Shown in pieces: positions 51,867 to 60,459 of a stretch of DNA of 64,000 nt (positions are counted from its first letter, which is position 1; the number at the start of each line of letters is the position of its first letter). The notes beneath the pieces were generated by a model. That model had not been told where the DNA came from and searched no databases. It was given only the letters and a program-made list of their open reading frames with translations. The stretch comes from Gemmatimonadota bacterium (lineage in GTDB: Bacteria; Gemmatimonadota; Gemmatimonadetes; Longimicrobiales; Longimicrobiaceae): contig JAQBQD010000033.1 of NCBI GenBank assembly GCA_028287185.1, positions 51,725 to 115,724 on the forward strand. Reading direction: 5' to 3'. The translations under genes were made by a program, and so were the position numbers.

Positions 51867-52478
51867 GTGCGCCTGATTCCAAGAGACGAGAAGTTCTTCG
51901 AGCTCTTCGCCGAGATCGGGGTGCGCCTGACCCGCTGCGCCGAGCTCGTCTGCGAGCTGTTCGCCGAGCCCCACCGCACCGCCGAGCTGGTGCGCAGCAT
52001 CAAGGAGCTGGAGCACGAGGCGGACGACCTGACGCGCGGCGTGATCGAGCGCATCGACAAGAGCTTCGTGACCCCCATCGACCGCGAGGACATCCACCTG
52101 CTGGCCAGCGCGCTGGACAATGTCGTGGACCTGCTGGACGGCACCGCGCGGCGGGTGGAGATGTTCCACATCACCGAGACCAAGGTGGCCGCCCAGCAGC
52201 TCGCCGAGGTGCTGCTTCGCGCCGCGCGGCAGATCGAGCAGGGCGTGGGCAAGATGAAGCGCCCCAAGGACGTGTCCGCCAACTCGGTGGCCGTCAAGGC
52301 GCTGGAGGAGGAGGGCGACGCCATCTACCACCGCGCCGTGGGCGAGCTGTTCGCGGGCACGCCCGACCCGCTGGAGGTGATCAAGTGGAAGGAGATCTAC
52401 GACACCCTGGAGCGCGCCATCGACCAGTGCGAGGACGTGGCGAACGTGATCCAGAGCGTCGCCCTGAAGAACGGATGA
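51867..52478 (+). CDS. DUF47/PhoU-like Pit accessory protein
   Basis: 203 residues from the GTG at 51867, with AGGGAG upstream. It starts VRLIPRDEKFFELFAEIGVR (first residue read as Met). The DUF47 pattern follows: IKELEHEADDLTRGVIERID, FVTPIDREDIHLLASALDNV, and EEEGDAIYHRAVGELF with IKWKEIYDTLERAIDQCEDV. These PhoU-like all-helical proteins are encoded next to Pit transporters and modulate them. It is 4 bp upstream of pit, clearly an operon. A PHO box is directly upstream. Confidence 0.93.
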   Translation: MRLIPRDEKFFELFAEIGVRLTRCAELVCELFAEPHRTAELVRSIKELEHEADDLTRGVIERIDKSFVTPIDREDIHLLASALDNVVDLLDGTARRVEMFHITETKVAAQQLAEVLLRAARQIEQGVGKMKRPKDVSANSVAVKALEEEGDAIYHRAVGELFAGTPDPLEVIKWKEIYDTLERAIDQCEDVANVIQSVALKNG

Positions 52479-52482
52479 CCCC

Positions 52483-53526
52483 GTGAGCGGAATCCCCTAC
52501 GTCGTCGCCATCGTCCTGGTGGCGTTCGTCTTCGACTTCATCAACGGCTTCCACGACTCGGCCAACAGCATCGCCACCGTGGTGGGCACGCGGGTGCTCA
52601 CGCCGTTCCGCGCCGTGCTGTGGGCCGCGTTCTGGAACTTCGCCGCGGCCTTCCTGGTGGGCACCGCCGTGGCGAAGACCATCGGGTCGGGGATGATCGA
52701 CGTGAAGATCGTCACCCCCAGCGTGATCCTGGGAGGCCTGCTGGGCGCCATCATCTGGAACCTGGTCACCTGGTACTGGGGCCTGCCCAGCAGCTCGTCG
52801 CACGCGCTGATCGGCGGCTACGCGGGCTCGGCCGTCGCGAAGGCGGGGTGGGCCGGCATCCTGTGGGGCCGCAAGTGGATCGAGACGCTGGCCTTCATCG
52901 TCGTCTCGCCCTTCCTGGGCATGCTGCTGGGCTTCGGCCTGATGGTGGCGATGTACTGGATCTTCCAGAAGGCGTCGCCGTACCGCGTGGACCGCTTCTT
53001 CCGCGGCGCGCAGCTGCTGAGCTCGGGCTTCTTCTCCTTCTCGCACGGGGCCAACGACGCGCAGAAGACGATGGGCATCGTGGTGGGCCTGCTGGTGGCG
53101 TCGCAGTCGCTGTTCGCCCACCAGACCGGCCTTCTGCGCCACATGTACCTGCCCAACGCCGACCACGTGCCCTTCTGGGTGGAGATGTGCGCCTACACCG
53201 CCATCTCGCTGGGCACGCTCTTCGGCGGTTGGCGGATCGTGCACACCATGGGCTCGCGCATCACGCGCCTGCGCCCCGTGGGCGGCTTCTGCGCCGAGAC
53301 GGGTGGCGCGCTCAGCATCCTGTTCGCCACCCGCTTCGGCATCCCCGTGAGCACCACGCACGCCATCACCGGCGCCATCGTGGGCGTGGGCGCCACGCGC
53401 CGGCTCTCGGCCGTGCGCTGGGGCGTGGCCGGCCGCATCGTGTGGGCCTGGGTGCTCACCATCCCCGCCGCGGCCATCATGGCGGCGCTGTCGTACCTAG
53501 TGCTCAAGACGTTCGTCGCGCCCTGA
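52483..53526 (+). CDS. pit: Inorganic phosphate transporter, Pit family
   Basis: 347 residues, GTG start. About ten hydrophobic segments with the two inverted PiT signature repeats: FDFINGFHDSANSIATVVGT near the N-terminus and GFFSFSHGANDAQKTMGIVV in the second half, plus GLPSSSSHALIGGYAGSA and GIPVSTTHAITGAIVGVG. The Asp/Asn residues in these repeats carry metal-phosphate and cation. It is the low-affinity, ion-gradient-driven phosphate route. A control by PHO box would be noteworthy, since E. coli pitA is largely constitutive. A 17-bp-stem terminator follows 56 bp after the stop. Confidence 0.95.
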   Translation: MSGIPYVVAIVLVAFVFDFINGFHDSANSIATVVGTRVLTPFRAVLWAAFWNFAAAFLVGTAVAKTIGSGMIDVKIVTPSVILGGLLGAIIWNLVTWYWGLPSSSSHALIGGYAGSAVAKAGWAGILWGRKWIETLAFIVVSPFLGMLLGFGLMVAMYWIFQKASPYRVDRFFRGAQLLSSGFFSFSHGANDAQKTMGIVVGLLVASQSLFAHQTGLLRHMYLPNADHVPFWVEMCAYTAISLGTLFGGWRIVHTMGSRITRLRPVGGFCAETGGALSILFATRFGIPVSTTHAITGAIVGVGATRRLSAVRWGVAGRIVWAWVLTIPAAAIMAALSYLVLKTFVAP

Positions 53527-53582
53527 AAGCGGCGAAGGCCGTTCGAGATCCGCGGAGTCGTCACAGACCTCCGCACACACGT

Positions 53583-53620
53583 GAGAAGGGGCCGCGGCGC
53601 AATCGCCGCGGCCCCTTCTC
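53583..53620. terminator. Very strong bidirectional terminator after pit
   Basis: GAGAAGGGGCCGCGGCG pairs perfectly over 17 bp with its complement around CAAT. It lies between pit and the converging 60-aa gene. Confidence 0.85.
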
Positions 53621-53642
53621 CGATTGTCCTTCCGCCCGCGTG

Positions 53643-53825
53643 CTACCGCAGGCTGGGCAGGAAGCCCTCGCCGTCCCGGTCGGGGCAGAGGAAGAGACGC
53701 TCCGCGTCCCATCGTCCGCCCGCCATCCATCCGTCGCGCGCGTCCTGCGCCGCCGACGGGCGCACGCCCGCGTCGTCCGCGTCCGCCGCCCCGCCCATCA
53801 CCGCCCTGATCGAATCCATCGCCAT
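53643..53825 (-). CDS. Small hypothetical protein (60 aa)
   Basis: Starts MAMDSIRAVMGGAADADDAG and ends FLCPDRDGEGFLPSLR. GGAGAG 5-6 nt before the ATG and a perfect terminator 22 bp after the stop support a real gene. The acidic middle and single Cys give no family. Converges with pit. Confidence 0.5.
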   Translation of the reverse strand: MAMDSIRAVMGGAADADDAGVRPSAAQDARDGWMAGGRWDAERLFLCPDRDGEGFLPSLR

Positions 53826-54578
53826 CGTTGCTCTCCGCGTCTTGCTCGCACAGCGACCGGTGCGTTCACTGAAGTGGGTCTCACGGTCGAACGGTCGCCG
53901 TCCTCCGTCGCCGCCGCGTGCGCATCGGGTCACGATCGCGTACCGGCGGACGGCGGCGCACCAGGCACTTCGCGTGCCGTCCGCCGTTTCCGGCACATCC
54001 GCCGGAACGTGCGGAGAGGCGTTCCCGGTGCGCCGACAGGCCCCGGAGGGGCGATGACGATCGCCTCGTCGCGCGTTCGACGGGGAGGCGAGACGATCTC
54101 CCCCAGACGTCGCATCTCGCGCTCCGGAGGCGGGTGCTCGGGTCCTTGGGTGCCCGCGCGAATGGGTTCGCGGCACGACCACACGATGTCTGCCTTCGCA
54201 GGCTCCCCTCCTTCGCGCGGCGGGTGGGTGCCGTGCGGGCGGCGAACCGCTTGCCGCATTGGCGTTGGGGACGACGAAGGGATGATCGTGGTTCCATCCG
54301 GTGGGTTCATCGCCCTGGATCGCAGACGCCGCCTTCATCCCTCCGCCGGCGGGCCGCTGCGACGTCGCTCGACCCGTGGCAGTGTCGCGTGGACGGGCAC
54401 GTGTCCCGCGCCGGGACACGGAGAGGCGTGTAGATTCCCCGTAAGCCCGCTTTATCACTGCGTTTATGGAGGCACACGATCTGACGTGCCAGCGGGCGGG
54501 CCGACGGGGGTGCTGCCCCCGACCGCCGCAGAGCGGAGCGATGCTCGGCCCGCGAACTTCCGTGACCGGAGGAGGCAC
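53826..54578. other. 753-bp intergenic region before the cupredoxin gene
   Basis: No supported gene on either strand. The last 130 bp are less G+C-rich, and a CGGGGG-TGCTG-CCCCCG hairpin (about 54504-54520) lies in the leader of the cupredoxin gene, followed by GGAGGAGG. Confidence 0.45.
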
Positions 54579-55103
54579 ATGAATCGGCTCAGGCTCTCTC
54601 TCGCCATCATCCCCGCCCTGCTGCTCTCCGTGGGGTGCAACGACACGAACGGCACGACGGGCCGGGTCGAGCTCCGCGACGACTGCGACCCGGCGACGTT
54701 CAACGCGGCGCTCGGCGCGGGCGCCTGCCAGCACAAGAGCAGCGTGGGCGTCACCCTCACGCAGTTCAACAGCGAGCTGACGGCCACCCACGCCGTGGCG
54801 GCGTGGAACATCCAGCCGGTCACCCTGAACGTGACGGAGGGAACGACGCTCCCGGTGGTGAACACGGGCGGCGAGACGCACACCTACACCGAGGTGGACG
54901 AGTTCGGCGGCGGCGTGGTGCCCGCGCTGAACCAGGCGTCGGGGAACACCACCGTCGCGCCCGAGTGCGCCGACCAAGCCACCGTGGCCGGCAGCAGCGT
55001 CCAGTCCGGCGGCACGATGCAGCACACCTTCGACGCGAAGGGAACCGAGAAGTACCAGTGCTGCATCCACCCCTGGATGCGGCAGACCGTCACCGTCCGC
55101 TGA
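54579..55103 (+). CDS. Cupredoxin-like lipoprotein
   Basis: 174 residues. Lipoprotein signal LSLAIIPALLLSVGC (lipobox LSVGC). The mature domain is plastocyanin/azurin-like: VTLNVTEGTTLPVVNTGGET holds the first copper His in ETHTYTEV, and the C-terminal loop is KYQCCIHPWMRQTVTV, giving the Cys-His-Met copper ligands. It should bind type-1 copper and carry electrons in the envelope. Two further cysteines (DDCDPA, GACQHK) may form a disulfide. GGAGG is 6-7 nt before ATG 54579. The link to the phosphate locus is not obvious. Confidence 0.85.
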   Translation: MNRLRLSLAIIPALLLSVGCNDTNGTTGRVELRDDCDPATFNAALGAGACQHKSSVGVTLTQFNSELTATHAVAAWNIQPVTLNVTEGTTLPVVNTGGETHTYTEVDEFGGGVVPALNQASGNTTVAPECADQATVAGSSVQSGGTMQHTFDAKGTEKYQCCIHPWMRQTVTVR

Positions 55104-55350
55104 CCGCGGCTGCCGGAGACCAAGCCGCGTATCCGATTCGCGCGCGACGGCGGCGGTTCGCACGGTCCACGGGGTCCAGGGCGGAGGCAGGTGCGCCCGG
55201 GCCCTGGTGGGCGGGCGGATCGGCGGATCGAACCCGGCCTCGGCTGTCTGACCGAAAGCACGCGCCGGACGGGCACCCGCGGGCGGTCGATGCGTGTGTG
55301 GGTCCTGCGGTCTGCGGAGGGGACGGTGGAGCGGCGGGGCAGACGCGGGG

Positions 55351-55620
55351 CTATTCGCCGCGGCGGGCGATCTGGAAGAGGCGGAGCATGAGGATGCGCT
55401 CGCTCAGCTCCAGGCGCCCCCACAGCTGGGTGAGGGCGCTCATCACGCCCGGCGCGTCGGAAACCTCGGCCTCGGCGGCGAACAGGCGGTTGCCGCATTC
55501 GTCGCAGACGGGCAGGGTCAGCACCTCGCGCGAGCGCCGCGACGGGGCGATCACCGGCACCATCTCGCACCACGCGAACCGTCCGCAGACGGCGCAGTTG
55601 TGCGCGGGAAGCGTGCTCAT
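55351..55620 (-). CDS. Small zinc-ribbon protein (89 aa)
   Basis: MSTLPAHNCAVCGRFAWCEM, then LPVCDECGNRLFAAEAE: two Cys pairs (CAVC and CDEC), about 34 residues apart, form a likely zinc ribbon. The C-terminal half is helical (SALTQLWGRLELSERILMLR). No family recognised. An ATG 33 bp upstream (55653) is possible but the preferred start is next to the first Cys pair. Lies alone. Confidence 0.6.
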   Translation of the reverse strand: MSTLPAHNCAVCGRFAWCEMVPVIAPSRRSREVLTLPVCDECGNRLFAAEAEVSDAPGVMSALTQLWGRLELSERILMLRLFQIARRGE

Positions 55621-56167
55621 GTACGGTGGATCCGAAGGGTGGCCCGGCGCCACGTCGCACGCGCCGGGCGGCGGCGCCGGAGGCGGGCGCTCCGGGAAGG
55701 GGGGAGCGCCGCATTCCGTGCCGTCGGACTGCTACGGTTGCACGATCTGTTCCCCGCGTGGAGCAGCGGAGATTCCCGGTCCCAGCGCGGGTGCGTGAGC
55801 CGGAAGAACCTGGCGGATGCAAGGAATTTCGCACCTCGCAACGACGTATGTTTCCACGCGGTGCCGCGTCCGGCGTCCAAACCCGGCGTATCGCTTCGCG
55901 ACAGAGGCCTCGGGGTGCCGTGTAGCGGGAGTTCCACTGGACGGGTCATCCTGTGAGCGGGCTCGCATGAGCCGGCCCACCGTTGATTGAGTGCCGACTC
56001 GTATCAACTCTTACGTCTTTATTCCGCTAAGGTCGTGAACGTGTTAGGCTGCGTATCCTGGTTGCGACCGGCCGTCGAAGATCCCAAGGCCGTTCCAACG
56101 CCAAATGGTCCATCGCGAATTTTATCCGTTCTTTGTGGGACGTGCTCTTATCACGGAAGGGTTGAGA
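55621..56167. other. Intergenic region leading into a lower-G+C patch
   Basis: About 545 bp, no gene supported. G+C falls from about 55980 (for example CTTACGTCTTTATTCCGC), and the patch continues through the next gene to about 56870. Confidence 0.5.
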
Positions 56168-56707
56168 ATGCTCCTGACAACGCGGTTGCTGTTGACGCTT
56201 CTGCTCGTTGCGCTGACGTCCTGCTCAAATCCCAAAGCGCCCCCGACGCAACGGGAAGTACGGCGCACGGCTCTAGAGCATTTCGCAGCAGCAAATTCGG
56301 CGACGGTCCTTCCATGGGGGGAAGGCATCGGGCGACATGAAGAACGCCTGACTATCGAGAAGCAGCACGCGCTAACCGAGACGCCCGTTGCATTTTCCGG
56401 TTTTCTTTTGGACGCGTGGCAAGTGAACGATGGGTCGGTCATGTTCGAATTTGAGCGCGGTGACGAGCGATTCCGTCTCCGTGTGGACTCTGCGATGGGA
56501 TCACGCCTGATTGCCGGGCGTTCGTTCATGAGGGGCTACCTCGTGATCGCACACTTGCAATCAATCGCTCCGGCTGAATTCTTGAAGACGGATGTTGATA
56601 ATTCGTACGATCCTGAAACCGGCGATGGCGACGCCTACCCAGAACTGCGTGAGGATCGCACCATAATCATCCGCGGCGACTTGATTGTCGCTCGGCCGTT
56701 CCCGTAA
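56168..56707 (+). CDS. Hypothetical lipoprotein in atypical lower-G+C DNA
   Basis: 179 residues. MLLTTRLLLTLLLVALTSCS is a lipoprotein signal with lipobox LTSC. The mature part is mixed alpha/beta (VAFSGFLLDAWQVND, VMFEFERGDERFRLRVD, LVIAHLQSIAPAEF) with no recognised family. GGAAGGG lies 6 nt before the ATG. The gene is near 55% G+C by eye with A/T-ending codons (GAA, TTT, AAT), against about 70% in flanking genes, so it was probably acquired recently. Function unknown. Confidence 0.7.
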   Translation: MLLTTRLLLTLLLVALTSCSNPKAPPTQREVRRTALEHFAAANSATVLPWGEGIGRHEERLTIEKQHALTETPVAFSGFLLDAWQVNDGSVMFEFERGDERFRLRVDSAMGSRLIAGRSFMRGYLVIAHLQSIAPAEFLKTDVDNSYDPETGDGDAYPELREDRTIIIRGDLIVARPFP

Positions 56708-56746
56708 GCAATTGAGCCACTCCGATGGAAGGGTGCCGTGGGCTCG

Positions 56747-56929
56747 TCACCGTGAATAACGAGTCCAGAATTCGAAGTACGAGCGTTGTAGTACCCGCCT
56801 GACGAGCTTCGCAGCGACGACAGCCTTGCGGAGATCCTGCTGCATCATTCTGAGCCACAAGATCCAGTGATCGAACAAGGGGCTGGCCCCTCGCGGGGTC
56901 CGCCCCTTCCCGTTCTCGTCCGGTCTCAT
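56747..56929 (-). CDS. Possible small protein downstream of phoR (60 aa)
   Basis: MRPDENGKGRTPRGASPLFD then WILWLRMMQQDLRKAVVAAK, starting 20 bp after the phoR stop. It has lower G+C than phoR and only a weak ribosome-binding site. It may be a remnant at the edge of the foreign patch. Confidence 0.3.
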   Translation of the reverse strand: MRPDENGKGRTPRGASPLFDHWILWLRMMQQDLRKAVVAAKLVRRVLQRSYFEFWTRYSR

Positions 56930-56948
56930 GCAGTGCCGCCTTCTATTC

Positions 56949-58751
56949 CTACACCGCGTCCCCCTCGGCGTCCGCCGCGTCGTGCTCCTCGGGCATCGGC
57001 AGGGTGAAGCGGATGGTGGTGCCGCGGCCCAGCGTGCTCTCGGCCTCGATGCTGCCGCCATGGCGCTCCACCAGGTGGCGGACGATGGAAAGGCCCAGCC
57101 CCGTGCCGCCCTCCGCGCGCGACCGCGCCGCGTCCGCGCGGTAGAAGCGCTCGAAGATGCGGGGCAGGTGCGCGGCGGGAATGCCCGATCCCGTGTCGGC
57201 CACGGCTACAGCCACCCACGCGCGTGTCTCGCGGGCGGGCTGCGGGCCGCGCAGCATGGGCCCGGGCACGCAGCGCGCGGATACTTCGATGCTTCCCCCC
57301 GCCGGCACGTAGCGCAACGCGTTGCCGAACAGGTTGGAGAGGATCTGCCGCACGGCGCCGGGATCGGCCCACACGTACTCGCACTCCGCCGGCACGTCCG
57401 CCGAGAAGCGCGCCTCCTTGCGGGCGCCCTCGTCCGCGAAGGGCGCCCATGCCTCGGCGGCCGCGTCGGGCACGGAGACGATCTCGGGCCGCACGCGGTA
57501 GCCGCCGGACTCGATGCGCGACAGGTCCAGCAGGTCGTCGATGATGCGCTGCAGGCGGTCGGCGTTGTCCTTGACCGTGGCGGCGAAGCGCGTGCGCAGG
57601 TCGCCGGGCAGGTGCGGGTCCAGCAGCGTCTCGCTGAACCCGCGGATGGCGGTGAGCGGCGTCTTCAGCTCGTGCGAGGCGTTGGCGACGAAGTCGCGGC
57701 GCACGTCCTCCAGCCGGCGCAGCTCGGACACGTCCAGGAACACCATCACCGCGCCGCCCCCGGGCAGCGGCTGGGCCGTGGCCAGCAGGTGCCGGTCGCC
57801 GTCGGACAGCTCCGTGGGCAGCACCGCGTCGCCGCCCAGCGCGCGCCGCACCAGCTCCAGGAACGCGGGCCGCCGCGCCACCTCCTCGGGGGCGATGCCG
57901 CGCGGGTCGCCCGTGAGCTGAAAGATGCGCCGCGCCGCCGGGTTCGCGCGCCGCACCACGCCGTCCCTGCCCACCGCGATCACCGCCTCGGCCATCGAGT
58001 CGATCAGCACCTGCATCTCGGCGCGCTCGCCCTCCAGCTGGCCCAGCCGCCGCTGAAGCTCGCCCGCCAGGGTGTCCAGCGCGTCGGCCAGCTCGCCCAG
58101 CTCGTCCCGGTGGCGGGCGCGGGCGCGGCGCGTCAGGTCGCCGCCGGCCATGGCCCGGGCGACCGAGGCGAGCTGCCGCAGGGGGCGCGTCACGGCCACG
58201 CTGAACCCGAACGACAGCATCCCCGTCAGCACCAGCGCCACCAGTCCGACGCCGAAGATGCCCGCCTGCACGCTGCGCAGCGCCGAGTTCAGCCGCACCA
58301 GGGGGATCGCCAGGCGAATGGCCTCGCCGTGCGGCCCCGGACCGGCCACGTACATGTGCTCCAGCCCCAGCGTGTGGCTCAGCCGCACGTCCCGCCCGAA
58401 GCGCCCCTCCAGCGCCGCCCGCACCTCAGGGCGCGCGGCGTGGTTCTCCATCCGCGCCAACTCCGCGCCGTGCACCTCGCTGTCGCCCAGCACCCGCCCG
58501 TCGCGCGCCACGAGGGTCACCCGGCGGCCGGACAGGCGGCCCAGCCAGTCGGCCATCGAGTCGCCCGCCAGCGCGGGGCGCGTGGCGGCCAGCGCACGGG
58601 CCAGGTCCGTCTCGCGGCGCATGTCGTCCGCCACCGTCTCCATCAGGTGGTCGCGCAGCGTGGTGCGCACGCCCAGCGTGAGCGCCGCCACCACCGCCGC
58701 GATCACCGCCAGGTAGGTCAGGAACAGCTTGTGGTCGGCCCGGAGGCGCAC
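56949..58751 (-). CDS. phoR: Phosphate-regulon sensor histidine kinase PhoR
   Basis: 600 residues from the GTG at 58751, where VRLRADHKLFLTYLAVIAAV begins just before the first helix; ATG 58793 would add 14 residues. Order: membrane helix 1 (about 8-28), extracytoplasmic domain of about 125 residues, helix 2 (IFGVGLVALVLTGMLSFGF), HAMP (RPLRQLASVARAMAGGDLT), PAS (LIDSMAEAVIAVGRDG), HisKA with FVANASHELKTPLTAIRGF, and HATPase with QILSNLFGNALRYV, VADTGSGIP and GGTGLGLSIVRHLV. It phosphorylates PhoB when phosphate is scarce. E. coli PhoR has no large periplasmic domain; this one does, as in Bacillus. It lies about 380 bp after phoB. Confidence 0.93.
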   Translation of the reverse strand: MRLRADHKLFLTYLAVIAAVVAALTLGVRTTLRDHLMETVADDMRRETDLARALAATRPALAGDSMADWLGRLSGRRVTLVARDGRVLGDSEVHGAELARMENHAARPEVRAALEGRFGRDVRLSHTLGLEHMYVAGPGPHGEAIRLAIPLVRLNSALRSVQAGIFGVGLVALVLTGMLSFGFSVAVTRPLRQLASVARAMAGGDLTRRARARHRDELGELADALDTLAGELQRRLGQLEGERAEMQVLIDSMAEAVIAVGRDGVVRRANPAARRIFQLTGDPRGIAPEEVARRPAFLELVRRALGGDAVLPTELSDGDRHLLATAQPLPGGGAVMVFLDVSELRRLEDVRRDFVANASHELKTPLTAIRGFSETLLDPHLPGDLRTRFAATVKDNADRLQRIIDDLLDLSRIESGGYRVRPEIVSVPDAAAEAWAPFADEGARKEARFSADVPAECEYVWADPGAVRQILSNLFGNALRYVPAGGSIEVSARCVPGPMLRGPQPARETRAWVAVAVADTGSGIPAAHLPRIFERFYRADAARSRAEGGTGLGLSIVRHLVERHGGSIEAESTLGRGTTIRFTLPMPEEHDAADAEGDAV

Positions 58752-59131
58752 GTTCGCTCGCTGTCGATTCGGGGGAACACAGGACCCGCGCATCACCTGC
58801 GCACCAACATGCATCGCCCGGCGCCACGCCGCGATGCCGTTCATCCGCCGATCGCGTGGACTCGGACGAATCGCCGACACCGCGCATCTCGATGGTCGAC
58901 GGCGGGTGCTCTCGATACGCGGGCTTCACCTGCGTCAGCGGATCGGCGGAATCGGATTCCACACATCCGGCACGTCGGCCGCCGTTCGTGGACCGAGGAC
59001 GCCGATGCCGGCATCGACGCCGACGCCGACCCGTGGACGCGGTTTCATCGGCCGAAAGCGGTGGAACGGCGACGGCCGGCGAGGAGATCCCCGCCGGCCG
59101 CCGAATTCGTGCGCCCGCGTCGGGCCGTGGA
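58752..59131. other. Intergenic region between phoB and phoR
   Basis: About 380 bp; holds the hairpin at 59073-59100 and otherwise no gene or repeat. The distance and the hairpin suggest phoR may have its own promoter here or depend on read-through. Confidence 0.45.
59073..59100. terminator. phoB: Hairpin after phoB
   Basis: CGGCCGGCG and CGCCGGCCG form a 9-bp stem with a 10-nt loop, 32 bp after the phoB stop; it could limit phoR expression. Confidence 0.55.
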
Positions 59132-59833
59132 TCAGCGCGGCGGGTCGGTGCGGAAGCGGTAGCCGAAGCCGCGCACCGTCTCGATCCACTCCGCCTCGTC
59201 GCCCAGCTTGTTGCGCAGCCGCTGCACGTGCATGTCCACCGTGCGCGTGGCGATGTTGGCGGTCACCTCCCAGACGGCCTCCAGCAGCTGGCGGCGGTTC
59301 TGCACACGCCCGCGGCGCTCCATCAGCGTCAGCAGCAGCTTGTACTCGGTGGGCGTCAGGTCCAGCGAGCGGCCGCTCACCTCGGCGCGGGCGGCGCCCG
59401 TGTCCACCCAGAACGGGCCCACGCGCACCACCTTGCCACCCTGCACCGTGGGCGGCGCCTGCAGCACGCGGCGCAGCACGGCGCCCACGCGCAGGATCAG
59501 CTCCTGCGGCGAGAAGGGCTTGGCCACGTAGTCGTCCGCGCCCAGGCGCAGGCCCTCGATACGGTCCTGCTCCTCCTTGCGGGCGGTGAGCAGGATCACG
59601 GGAATGTCCTGCGTCTCGGGGCGCCGGCGCAGCTCCTCCAGCACCTGCAGGCCCGACATGCCGGGCAGCATCAGGTCCAGCACGATCAGGTCGGGCCGCT
59701 CCAGCTCGGCCGCGCGAATCGCCTCCACGCCGCTGGCGGCCGTGCGCACGCGGTACGACTCCTTCGCGAGATGGTAGGCCACGAGCGCCGAGATGTCCGG
59801 CTCGTCGTCCACCACCAGGATGTGCGCGTTCAT
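59132..59833 (-). CDS. phoB: Phosphate-regulon response regulator PhoB
   Basis: 233 residues, OmpR/PhoB class. Receiver: ILVVDDEPDIS (acidic pocket), LIVLDLMLPGMSG with the phospho-acceptor Asp (about 53), ILLTARKEEQDRIEGLRLGA and DDYVAKPFSPQEL (conserved Lys). Winged-helix effector: LDLTPTEYKLLLTLMERRGR, and TVDMHVQRLRNKLGDEAEWI with the recognition helix, ending GFGYRFRTD. It binds PHO boxes; four candidates are in this window, one of them upstream of its own gene. ATG 59833 has GGAAG just upstream. The pairing with phoR downstream is standard. Confidence 0.95.
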   Translation of the reverse strand: MNAHILVVDDEPDISALVAYHLAKESYRVRTAASGVEAIRAAELERPDLIVLDLMLPGMSGLQVLEELRRRPETQDIPVILLTARKEEQDRIEGLRLGADDYVAKPFSPQELILRVGAVLRRVLQAPPTVQGGKVVRVGPFWVDTGAARAEVSGRSLDLTPTEYKLLLTLMERRGRVQNRRQLLEAVWEVTANIATRTVDMHVQRLRNKLGDEAEWIETVRGFGYRFRTDPPR

Positions 59834-59989
59834 CGTCTTCCGGTCGTCGGCGGGCCGGCCGGTGCCGGCCCCGATCGGGGCGCGGAACACGTCCGCCGGA
59901 AAATGCGGGTACGTCTGAGCGGCTGGCAAGGTGCACCTCCTCCGGAGAGTCGCGCGAGATCGGTCCCGATCCAAGGCTACGGACGGGTG

Positions 59990-60007
59990 GTAACGGCGGC
60001 GTAACGA
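59990..60007 (-). promoter_or_regulatory. phoB: PHO box upstream of phoB
   Basis: Minus strand: TCGTTAC-GCCG-CCGTTAC, 7-4-7 direct repeat in the orientation of phoB, 157 bp before its ATG, fitting autoregulation. Confidence 0.65.
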
Positions 60008-60063
60008 TTCGCCGGTCCCGCTGCGACAATGCGTTCTCCCAGGGCTGAGTCCGTTACAGGAGG

Positions 60064-60258
60064 AGGGCGGCGGACGTCTGCGGGCCGCTCCGGAGCCCGG
60101 CGGAAACGGCCCCGCCGGTCTCCTCCGCGGGGACGGGGAGCCTCCTCCTCCGGGCGCGATACGGCCTGCGCCCTCCGTCCGGGGTCTCCCCGTCCCGGCG
60201 TGAGCCTCGCGCAAACCCCCGCGCGAGTCTCCCGCCGCACATCCTCTTCTGGATACTG
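60064..60258 (-). repeat. Long structured intergenic element, family C, copy C3
   Basis: About 195 bp on the minus strand. GTATCCAGAAG at its start; hairpin 1 GAGACTCGCGC with GCGCGAGGCTC (one weak pair); enclosing stem GGGACGGGGAG with CTCCCCGTCCC, perfect and different from C1/C2; inner stem GGGCGC with GCGCCC; final hairpin CGGAG/CTCCG around CCGGCGG/CCGCCGG. It is upstream of phoB on the same strand, beyond the PHO box. Confidence 0.85.
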
Positions 60259-60459
60259 CGTGTTCCGTCCGACCGCCGTGAATCCTCCGCTGGAAGACCG
60301 GCAACCGACTGCGGCGGACCTCTCTTGTGTTCCGGGGTACGGTGCGGGCGGAACGGGCCCCGCGAGCGGACCCAACATTCGGCCGCGAGAGGGTGTCTTA
60401 CTCGGCAGCGGCGTCCCGGCGAGTGCCGGGGCGCGAGAACCCATACGAACCACGGACCG

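Larger units (their letters stand above)
59834..60459. other. 626-bp divergent region between phoB and the TonB receptor gene
   Basis: Contains the phoB PHO box (59990-60007), structured element C3 (60064-60258, minus), and about 200 bp of leader for the receptor gene. No other gene seen. Confidence 0.6.

Noticed and set aside
53918..54433. Plus frame of 171 aa and minus frame of 126 aa in the region before the cupredoxin gene
   Set aside because: Arg/Pro-rich low-complexity translations on both strands at once, no start signals, no family resemblance.
56700..56948. tRNA or integration site at the edge of the low-G+C patch
   Set aside because: No cloverleaf, T-arm string or flanking direct repeats could be found.
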